DNA of 64,000 nucleotides. It comes from Deltaproteobacteria bacterium. Its GTDB lineage: Bacteria > Desulfobacterota > Desulfobacteria > Desulfobacterales > Desulfobacteraceae. The stretch is taken from NCBI GenBank assembly GCA_027858995.1, contig JAQIBP010000088.1:43038-107037 (forward strand), given 5' to 3'. The notes under the pieces are model-generated. The model saw only the letters and a list, made by a program, of their open reading frames with translations. It had not been told where the DNA came from and did no database searches. Shown here in pieces: positions 36,710-43,995 of the stretch; position 1 is the stretch's first letter; every line of letters begins with the position of its first letter. The translations under genes were made by a program, and so were the position numbers.

Positions 36710-37918
36710 ATGATTGAAAAATATCTTGCTCAACCAGATCTTGACTTTATAGCACAGGTAAAAGGTCTTGGTGGAGAAACATTAAAAAAATGCTATCAAT
36801 GTGCCACTTGTTCGATTGCCTGCCCTATTGCTCCTGATGATAGTCCTTTCCCAAGAAAAGAGATGATAGCAGCTTCCTGGGGACTTAAGGACAGGCTTGT
36901 AAATAGTGGTGATATCTGGCTTTGTCATCAATGCGGTGATTGTACTGATCTCTGCCCGAGGGGCGCTGCTCCAGGCGATGTTCTGGCTGCAGTCAGATCT
37001 GTTGCAATTACAGAATATGCCCAACCTAAAGCCCTTGCAAAAGCGGTTAATGATCCGAAAAAACTGCCGATACTTCTTGCAGTTCCAGCTGTGTGGTTTG
37101 CAATCCTTGCCTTTATTACCATGACAGCAGGGGAAACCATGGAAAAAATCTTCCATACCATTTTTGGTGATGTTCTTGGGGGTCGTCTCCATTGGTCACA
37201 TGCCAGTGAAGGGGCAGACCATGTAATTGCCCAGGCAAATTTTTTCTCCACCTGGTTTGTGGACATGACCTTTGTGCCTATTGCAACAGCAGTAGTTGTT
37301 ATCTTTTTTCTAAGCCTTAAAAATTTTTTAAATGATATTCATGAAAATGCTGTTCTCGAAGGTAAGACTGACAAGACAACTCTGGATTATAAAGAGTTTT
37401 TCCAGGCTCTTTTAAGGGTTATTCCTACAATTTTAAAACATGACAAATTCAATGAGTGTGAATCCAATAAAGATAGAGCAACTCCTCACATGATGGTTCT
37501 TTATTCTTTTATCGGACTTTTTATTGTAACTGCTGTTTGCGGTATGATGTTATATCTTGGCGGACTGCCAGGACCATATTCACAGCTTAATCCCATAAAA
37601 TGGCTTGCCAATATTGGGGGAGTTGCCCTGACCATTGGCGGAGCATTAATGATTAAGAATCGATTTGATAAAAAAGATGATCAGATTACATCCTATAAAG
37701 ACTGGTTTATCCTTGTTGTTGTTTTCTCTCTTGGTCTTACCGGTCTGCTAACTGAAATGGCACGCCTTGCCCATATGGCAGGTGCCTCATATTTCTTTTA
37801 CTATCTGCATTTGATTGCAATCTTTGAACTCTTTGCTTTTTTACCGTTTTCAAAGATGGCACATCTTGTTTACAGGTTGACTGCCATGACTTATGCTGAA
37901 TATGGAAACAGACGATAA
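36710..37918 (+). CDS. qmoC: Quinone-interacting oxidoreductase subunit QmoC
   Basis: A 402-residue membrane subunit. The N-terminal HdrC-like domain has two 4Fe-4S motifs (CYQCATCSIACP and CHQCGDCTDLCP). The C-terminal part is a cytochrome-b/NarI-like domain with about five or six membrane helices and several His that can bind heme b. It anchors the complex and oxidises the quinol. AGGAGG precedes the ATG. Confidence 0.95.
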   Translation: MIEKYLAQPDLDFIAQVKGLGGETLKKCYQCATCSIACPIAPDDSPFPRKEMIAASWGLKDRLVNSGDIWLCHQCGDCTDLCPRGAAPGDVLAAVRSVAITEYAQPKALAKAVNDPKKLPILLAVPAVWFAILAFITMTAGETMEKIFHTIFGDVLGGRLHWSHASEGADHVIAQANFFSTWFVDMTFVPIATAVVVIFFLSLKNFLNDIHENAVLEGKTDKTTLDYKEFFQALLRVIPTILKHDKFNECESNKDRATPHMMVLYSFIGLFIVTAVCGMMLYLGGLPGPYSQLNPIKWLANIGGVALTIGGALMIKNRFDKKDDQITSYKDWFILVVVFSLGLTGLLTEMARLAHMAGASYFFYYLHLIAIFELFAFLPFSKMAHLVYRLTAMTYAEYGNRR

Positions 37919-37930
37919 GGGAGACAGATT

Positions 37931-38131
37931 TTGACCGAAGGAACAATCAAATGGTTTAATTCAAAAAAAGGTTTTGGTTTTATTGAACAGGAATCAGGAG
38001 ATGATGTATTTGTTCATTTTTCAGCAATTGAAATGTCTGGTTTTAAAACACTTGCAGAGGGTGAACGCGTAGAATTTGAAGTAGAAGAAAATGACAAAGG
38101 CCTTTCAGCAAAAAAAGTTGTAAAGGTCTAA
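37931..38131 (+). CDS. Cold-shock domain protein
   Basis: A 66-residue single cold-shock domain with RNP1 KGFGFIE and RNP2 VFVHFSAI, binding single-stranded RNA or DNA. The start is TTG 37931 behind AAGGGAGA, only 12 nt after qmoC. It therefore probably rides on the qmo transcript, an unusual link between sulfate respiration and an RNA chaperone. A terminator follows. Confidence 0.92.
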   Translation: MTEGTIKWFNSKKGFGFIEQESGDDVFVHFSAIEMSGFKTLAEGERVEFEVEENDKGLSAKKVVKV

Positions 38132-38142
38132 AACCATATTAT

Positions 38143-38174
38143 ACCGGGGCAAAAAAATTTTCTGCCCTGGTTTC
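38143..38174 (+). terminator. Terminator after the cold-shock gene
   Basis: ACCGGGGCA pairs with TGCCCTGGT (one G-T pair) around an A/T loop and is followed by TTTCC. It would end the qmoABC-csp transcript. Confidence 0.7.
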
Positions 38175-38372
38175 CAACTCTTATCTCCCAGTTGCTGCCC
38201 TCTAAGCTCCTAATATTTCCAGGGAACAATCCATATTACAATCTTACAACTTAAATAGATGATCTTATTCTGAATTTGCAGTATGATTAAACTTACTTTA
38301 TAAAAACTAAATTTTTATTGCATATTATAAAAATTCCTGTAAAATAAATCCCATATAAAACAAAAATTTTAA

Positions 38373-39473
<1,101 letters not shown>

Positions 39474-39478
39474 CCTCA

Positions 39479-40759
39479 TCAGCGTACCCAGTGCCTTCCT
39501 GCAATCATATAGAGAAAAACAGAACTCAAAATCAAATATCCAAACATCTCGACACTTTTTGTTTTAAAAATAAAAGAAAGCATAACAATAATTGAAGCAC
39601 TGATCATAAAAAAAAGTGGCTTTGGGATATGCTTTAGAATCACCCGCCCAAAGTGTGCAAACCGAATATGACTCACCATTAAGACGATAGATACAGTGGT
39701 CAACCCCCACAATATTCCCGGTGTTGCAATAAGAGAGGCACCAAGAACGATCAATGCTCCCGCAGGACTGGGAAGCCCGTTAAATATATTCTCAGGCAGA
39801 TCTGTCCGGTTTTTATCAACCGAGACAAACCGGATAAGTCGAAATGCAACTCCGACAATAAAGGCAACACTGACAAGCCATGCCAATGAACCGTCTTTCT
39901 GAACAATCACATAGGCTGGAGCCAGTCCAAAACTGACAAAATCAGCAATATCATCCAGATAAGGCCCATATTTTGTTCCACCATGCTTTAAAGCCATACG
40001 TCCGTCAAACAAATCAAATAATTGCCCTATAATAATGATACAAATTGCCCATGCAAAATAGTGGTTATGAGTTAAGATCAGGCTGGCCACACCACAGCAG
40101 AAATTAAGAGTAGAAAGGATATCTGCATAGAGCCGGTTGGGTATAAATTTAAAAACAACAGATGCAGTTGAAAGAATAATGCAGGCTATGAGCACTTCAT
40201 CTGCAATGTTTATAAATTCTGAATTTTCATCCAGCAATGCACACAAAATAACAAGACCAAAGCAGATGATGGCTTTTATTTTTCCAAAATTATTGGCCGC
40301 TCCGGAAAATCTGATCCAGTTCAAAATATGCCGGGCAAGAAACTGGCCCGCAAATTCAATGGCCACAAGAATCCATATCAATTTTATTGATATAATACCT
40401 GCATATGCAAATCCAATCAATGGCGGCAAATAGGTTAATTTGTCACACATGGGGTCCAGCCATTCTCCCCAGGTAGACCCCATGTTGCATCCTCTTGCCA
40501 CAACACCGTCAGCACCATCAAGGATTGCTGCAAAGGTAAATATAAATATTGCAATGGATTGATAAGTGGTAAAAAAGTAGAGGATAAATCCAAAACCAGC
40601 CATGCCTGTCCGCCAGTAACAGATTGAATTCGGGTGTAAAAGCCACTGATGTGACATTATATATTCCTGCATATACTGCTTTTTAACAGCTTGGGAAAAC
40701 CATAAGAAAAATACCGTCCCAATGACAGCAGAAACAATAATAACTAACAATCTTTCCAT
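39479..40759 (-). CDS. Two-domain CDP-alcohol phosphatidyltransferase
   Basis: A 426-residue membrane protein that looks like two CDP-alcohol phosphatidyltransferases in tandem. The N-terminal half has a complete DGxxAR-x8-GxxxDxxxD motif (DGVVARGCNMGSTW then GEWLDPMCD, about residues 68-90). The C-terminal half resembles phosphatidylserine synthase (GPYLDDIADFVSFGLAP, about 262-280), but its motif starts DGRMAL, so the conserved Arg is Leu. Each half should carry its own six-helix bundle. Activity of the second half is doubtful; the first half probably makes a phospholipid from a CDP-diacylglycerol-type donor. Confidence 0.8.
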   Translation of the reverse strand: MERLLVIIVSAVIGTVFFLWFSQAVKKQYMQEYIMSHQWLLHPNSICYWRTGMAGFGFILYFFTTYQSIAIFIFTFAAILDGADGVVARGCNMGSTWGEWLDPMCDKLTYLPPLIGFAYAGIISIKLIWILVAIEFAGQFLARHILNWIRFSGAANNFGKIKAIICFGLVILCALLDENSEFINIADEVLIACIILSTASVVFKFIPNRLYADILSTLNFCCGVASLILTHNHYFAWAICIIIIGQLFDLFDGRMALKHGGTKYGPYLDDIADFVSFGLAPAYVIVQKDGSLAWLVSVAFIVGVAFRLIRFVSVDKNRTDLPENIFNGLPSPAGALIVLGASLIATPGILWGLTTVSIVLMVSHIRFAHFGRVILKHIPKPLFFMISASIIVMLSFIFKTKSVEMFGYLILSSVFLYMIAGRHWVR

Positions 40760-40944
40760 TTTATCATCTCAATTGATTAAATTAATTTTTAACATCTCTT
40801 TTACTTATCATTCTATTCCAAAATAGTCCATTGCATTAAGAGGGGCAAGAATTTGCTGTTCCCGTAATTGACCTGCCCGATAAGAAATGCAAGCTGTACC
40901 AGTAAAATAGAATACAAAAAGACCATGAGGCGAAACTAAAAAAT
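40760..40944. other. Spacer upstream of the phosphatidyltransferase gene
   Basis: Between the tRNA-Asp fragment's terminator and the phosphatidyltransferase start. A minus-strand open stretch ending at TGA 40808 reads SYRAGQLREQQILAPLNAMD and then YFGIE. It has a protein-like feel but no start codon or ribosome site. I do not recognise it; it may be the 3' end of a lost gene. Confidence 0.3.
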
Positions 40945-40979
40945 AAAAAAGGTTTCAACAAAATGCTGAAACCTTTTTA
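40945..40979. terminator. Bidirectional hairpin after the tRNA-Asp fragment
   Basis: AAAGGTTTCA and TGAAACCTTT form a stem with A/T runs on both sides. It is a near copy of the hairpin at 42454-42486, differing by a compensated base pair. Confidence 0.75.
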
Positions 40980-40985
40980 TATATC

Positions 40986-41034
40986 TGGCGGGAGTGACGA
41001 GACTCGAACTCGCGACCTCTTGCGTGACAGGCAA
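40986..41034 (-). pseudogene. 3' half of tRNA-Asp (49 nt)
   Basis: Identical to the last 49 nt of the intact tRNA-Asp at 42494, from within the anticodon arm (GACAGGCAA on the plus strand) through the T-arm, acceptor strand and encoded CCA. After that point the sequence diverges completely. No functional tRNA can form. This is the pattern left by integration into a tRNA 3' end, or by a partial duplication. Confidence 0.9.
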
Positions 41035-41399
41035 CTTCCTGATTTTGAATAAGCCTAATAGCAGGGGTTGTGTAGAACTCTTTCTTCTACCCATACCCCT
41101 ATTTTACCCCATGTTAAATCCAAAGCCGCAACCAAAAGCCGCAACCAGAAATATATTTTCCCAGCCAGAAGCACAAAGATAAAAATTAGTTATCGTCTGT
41201 CCATAGCACCCTGAATACTGTTACAGTCCTTGTAATCGTGTCACAGTTTTATACAATAATTCATGTAATCTTGTTACAAGAACGTCAAAAGCCGTGCCCT
41301 TAAGGCGTAACAGAAAACAATGCTTGTAATTACACTCAATTAAAATGTTTAGGTGCATGCTATATTCTGGATAATTTTGACTGCCCTTAAATCCAATAA
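41035..41399. other. Non-coding flank of the PEP-CTERM gene
   Basis: No supported gene. Contains a direct repeat of AAGCCGCAACCA (about 41122-41148) and several TGTAATC(T/G)TGT(T/C)ACA-like strings (about 41232-41282). Repeats this close to a tRNA-end scar could be old recombinase arm sites, but that is speculation. Confidence 0.35.
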
Positions 41400-41434
41400 A
41401 AAAGGCAGAATCAACTCAATGACCCTGCCCTTTT
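41400..41434 (-). terminator. Terminator of the PEP-CTERM gene
   Basis: On the minus strand a GGGCAG/CTGCC stem with a 15-nt loop is followed by TTTTTTATT, 27 nt beyond the PEP-CTERM stop. Confidence 0.65.
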
Positions 41435-41461
41435 GCTATAGTTATTTTAATAAAAAACTTA

Positions 41462-42040
41462 TTACTGTTTTTTTCTGTTTACTCCTGCAAGTCCGAGAAG
41501 ACCAAGACCAAAGAGGAGCATTGTAGCTGGTTCGGGTACTGGAGCACCCACGTCGGGGGGTACTGGAGCACCCTCGTTAATTACCATATTGTCAATACTG
41601 GGCCAGAACCCGTTGCCATAGGACTCATCAGGGCTGTAAAATGTAATAGATGCAACATTATCTGTTTCAACAGATACAGTTAACCAATTGTCCCAAGAAG
41701 TATAATTTGATAAATCAACAGTTGCAGACCAAATAGAGGAGCTGTCAGCAGCAAAGGCTTCAATGTCCATTTGACCAATATTTCCACCACCATAGTTCTC
41801 CCAAGGCATAGCATTCATTTGGAAGCTATTAACGTAGGCACCGTCGAGATCAAGTAGGTAATCATCATTGTTATATTGCTCACAATAAAGATGCCCGCCA
41901 CCTGTGCCATTCCAGGTCATAGATCCGCCCAAAGTAACACCAAGATTTGTACTATCTTCAAAATCAAGTGTTACAGCTCCTGCAACTCCAACAGACATCA
42001 TTAAAAAAAAACTAACTAATAAAATTCCAATTTTTTTCAT
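41462..42040 (-). CDS. PEP-CTERM sorting domain protein
   Basis: A 192-residue exported protein: signal peptide (1-22), a Gly/Asn/Asp-rich beta-type mature domain (about 25-160), a Pro-Ala-Val linker, then the sorting signal VPEPATMLLFGLGLLGLAG with a basic NRKKQ end. Exosortase recognises PEP and processes such proteins for display or exopolysaccharide association; no exosortase is in the window. TAAGGAGG precedes the ATG. A sigma-54 promoter and a riboswitch-like leader lie upstream, and the locus is bounded by tRNA-Asp repeats. Confidence 0.9.
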   Translation of the reverse strand: MKKIGILLVSFFLMMSVGVAGAVTLDFEDSTNLGVTLGGSMTWNGTGGGHLYCEQYNNDDYLLDLDGAYVNSFQMNAMPWENYGGGNIGQMDIEAFAADSSSIWSATVDLSNYTSWDNWLTVSVETDNVASITFYSPDESYGNGFWPSIDNMVINEGAPVPPDVGAPVPEPATMLLFGLGLLGLAGVNRKKQ

Positions 42041-42064
42041 AAAAACCTCCTTACATAATTTTTT

Positions 42065-42141
42065 TCAGGCAACTGGTTATCTTCCCATAAGACCCATTTG
42101 CTTTCCGCCCCTACTTCGCAATAGGTTTGGTTTTTTCGATA
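42065..42141 (-). promoter_or_regulatory. GEMM/c-di-GMP-I riboswitch-like leader
   Basis: Read on the minus strand, AAACC is followed by a hairpin TATT-GCGA-AGTA (GNRA tetraloop), then GGGGCGGAAAGC, then GGGTCTTATGGGAAGATAACC, which folds as a second hairpin, then AGTTGCC. This order (AAACC, GNRA-capped stem, GGnnCGnAAAGC, receptor-like hairpin, GTTGCC) is that of c-di-GMP-I (GEMM) riboswitches. The left GGGC element of the consensus is missing, so this is a probable rather than certain member. It begins about 6 nt after the predicted sigma-54 start. Confidence 0.55.
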
Positions 42142-42157
42142 TTCAATATTGTTTTAA

Positions 42158-42173
42158 AGCAACATCTGTGCCA
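42158..42173 (-). promoter_or_regulatory. Sigma-54 promoter of the PEP-CTERM gene
   Basis: TGGCACAGATGTTGCT on the minus strand is an exact match to TGGCAC-N5-TTGCW. The predicted transcription start is near 42147, about 107 nt before the ATG. PEP-CTERM genes are often controlled by sigma-54 with PrsK/PrsR-type regulators, which fits. Confidence 0.85.
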
Positions 42174-42386
42174 TCAGCCCATACAGCCCGGAACTATTGT
42201 AAAATGGGCATGTTGAAAAATAAGCGATTATGGTTATTACATTTTTTACATAGTTTTAAGAACTTTTTTATATAATAGTAGTAAATAATGTAATAGTAAT
42301 AATTGTAGCACCAACCTCCGTTCATAAACCATAACTTCATATCCATAGAACGCCACGGACAAGCCATGCCAATAAAACGCCTCTCT
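42174..42386. other. AT-rich spacer between PEP-CTERM promoter and phosphatidyltransferase fragment
   Basis: No gene is supported. About 42225-42300 is a low-complexity ATAGTAATA-rich stretch; upstream activator sites for sigma-54 would be expected here, but no clear palindrome is seen. Confidence 0.35.
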
Positions 42387-42452
42387 GCACCATAAAAAAT
42401 GGCTGCAAAGGTAAATATAAATACTGTAAAGGATTGATAGGTGGTAAAAAAA
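42387..42452 (-). pseudogene. Fragment of a phosphatidyltransferase gene
   Basis: About 65 bp match 40512-40576 inside the two-domain phosphatidyltransferase gene, including a perfect ATTTATATTTACCTTTGCAGC core. Translated, FFTTYQSFTVFIFTFAAI parallels FFTTYQSIAIFIFTFAAI in the intact protein. It begins directly after the tRNA-Asp hairpin and decays within 20 codons. Confidence 0.75.
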
Positions 42453-42453
42453 C

Positions 42454-42486
42454 AAAAGGGTTTCAACAAAATGCTGAAACCCTTTT
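42454..42486. terminator. Terminator after tRNA-Asp
   Basis: AAAAGGGTTTCA and TGAAACCCTTTT form a stem with a 9-nt loop and T/A runs on both sides, directly after the tRNA CCA end on the minus strand. Confidence 0.8.
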
Positions 42487-42493
42487 ATATATT

Positions 42494-42571
42494 TGGCGGG
42501 AGTGACGAGACTCGAACTCGCGACCTCTTGCGTGACAGGCAAGCGTTCTAACCAAACTGAACTACACCCCC
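42494..42571 (-). tRNA. tRNA-Asp (anticodon GUC)
   Basis: A complete 78-nt gene on the minus strand: acceptor GGGGGTG with CACTCCC (one G-U pair), D-arm AGTTCAGTTTGGTTAGAA, anticodon loop CTGTCAC, T-arm GTTCGAGTC, encoded CCA. Its last 49 nt are duplicated at 40986. It lies 16 nt downstream of tRNA-Val in one transcript. Confidence 0.95.
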
Positions 42572-42587
42572 GAAACAATTAATTTTA

Positions 42588-42663
42588 TGGTGGGCGATGC
42601 AGGGCTTGAACCTGCGACTTCAACCTTGTAAGGGTTGCACTCTCCCAACTGAGTTAATCGCCC
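42588..42663 (-). tRNA. tRNA-Val (anticodon UAC)
   Basis: A complete 76-nt cloverleaf: acceptor GGGCGAT with ATCGCCC, D-arm AGTTGGGAGAG, anticodon stem CAACC with loop CTTACAA (TAC), T-arm GTTCAAGCC, encoded CCA. First gene of the Val-Asp tRNA pair. Confidence 0.95.
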
Positions 42664-42677
42664 GAAAAACAAGAGCA

Positions 42678-42706
42678 CTTATATCAATAATAAAAAATTG
42701 TGTCAA
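42678..42706 (-). promoter_or_regulatory. Promoter of the tRNA-Val/tRNA-Asp operon
   Basis: TTGACA and TATAAG on the minus strand with 17-nt spacing end 15 nt before the tRNA-Val 5' end, so the transcript would carry only a short leader. Confidence 0.8.
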
Positions 42707-42893
42707 GCAAAAAGTGTTATTTCCTAACTTGCAAGTAAAGATTAAAAGTGTTATATGTTGATTTATTATTATACAGGAATTCAAATTTTCACCTACGAAA
42801 ATTGAACCTGTTTTTATTCAATGAGATACCAGCGATAAATCGCTTGTTCTCTGTTTTTTTTAAGTTCTGATTTTCACTTTAAGGAGTCTTAAA

Positions 42894-43961
42894 ATGGATC
42901 CTGTACAAGGATATCTTGAAATTATGGATAAAGGGTTTGGATTTTTAAGGAATATAGAAGAAAACTTCCAGCCAAAACCTGAAAACACCTATGTCCCAAT
43001 TAGTTTAATACGAAGATTAAACTTAAAAGAGGGCAGTTTTATTGAAGGATTTGGAGAACAAAAAGGATCGAACAATCCAAATCTTGCATTAATTCAAATT
43101 GAGACAATAAACAAGCTGCCTTTTGATGATTTTAAAGACACGCCTCTGTTACAGGATCAGGTGAGTATAAACCCTTTTGAACGTTATTATCTTACCCAGA
43201 ACAGTGATGATTTTACAGGAAAAGCTCTTGATATGATCTCTCCCATTGGTATGGGTCAGAGAGGACTCATTATTGCTCCGCCTAAATCAGGGAAAACAAC
43301 AATACTTCGCCATATGGCAAATTCAATTGTGATGAACCATTCCGACGCTAAAGTTTTTATTCTCCTTGTTGATGAAAGACCGGAAGAAGTTACTGATTTT
43401 CAAAGGGGTCTTAAAGATGCCCACGTTCTATACTCTTCGGCAGATCAGCAGACTGGGCAGCATATGAGAATGACTCGCCTTGCCATGCATACTGCAATCA
43501 GATATGCTGAAATAGGACAAAATGCAGTGGTATTTATTGACTCCCTGACCAGGATGACAAGAGCTTTTAATGCAATTACTGACAGCCATGGCAAAACCAT
43601 GACAGGTGGACTTGGAGCCAATGCCATGGAGTTTCCCAGGAAAATTTTCGGGGCTGCAAGAAAACTTGAGAATGGTGGTTCTCTAACAATTGTTGCCACA
43701 ATACTTGTTGATACAGGCAGCCGTATGGATGATATTATTTACCAGGAATTTAAAGGAACAGGTAATATGGATCTGTTTTTATCACAGGAGTGTGCAGAGC
43801 AAAGGATCTGGCCAGCCATTAATATCAACAAATCCGGCACAAGAAAAGAAGACCTGCTCATGGATAAGGATGAACTTAGTAAAATAGTTGAAATTAGAAG
43901 AAGTATTGCCACTATGGATGAACAAACAGCTATGACACAATTTTTATCACTACTTGAATAA
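42894..43961 (+). CDS. rho: Short Rho transcription termination factor
   Basis: A 355-residue Rho ATPase. It begins at the cold-shock RNA-binding domain (GYLEIMDKGFGFLRN) and lacks the about 50-residue N-terminal helical domain. The motor is intact: P-loop GLIIAPPKSGKTT (about 123-135), the Walker B DSLTRMTRAFN region, and the R-loop EFKGTGNMDL. The Q-loop is TGGLGANAMEFPRK, divergent from the enteric TGGVDANALHRPK. AAGGAG precedes the ATG. It may be the main Rho or a second paralogue. Confidence 0.9.
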   Translation: MDPVQGYLEIMDKGFGFLRNIEENFQPKPENTYVPISLIRRLNLKEGSFIEGFGEQKGSNNPNLALIQIETINKLPFDDFKDTPLLQDQVSINPFERYYLTQNSDDFTGKALDMISPIGMGQRGLIIAPPKSGKTTILRHMANSIVMNHSDAKVFILLVDERPEEVTDFQRGLKDAHVLYSSADQQTGQHMRMTRLAMHTAIRYAEIGQNAVVFIDSLTRMTRAFNAITDSHGKTMTGGLGANAMEFPRKIFGAARKLENGGSLTIVATILVDTGSRMDDIIYQEFKGTGNMDLFLSQECAEQRIWPAININKSGTRKEDLLMDKDELSKIVEIRRSIATMDEQTAMTQFLSLLE

Positions 43962-43995
43962 CAAAAAAAACCTTTACTCGTTTTTGTATAAAAAC

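Noticed and set aside
40994-41182. 62-codon plus-strand frame over the tRNA-Asp fragment
   Set aside because: It begins in the complement of tRNA sequence and resembles no protein; such frames arise from tRNA genes by chance.
42194-42578. Two minus-strand frames of 91 and 110 codons near tRNA-Asp
   Set aside because: One crosses the tRNA and terminator; the other is explained by the phosphatidyltransferase fragment followed by low-complexity DNA.
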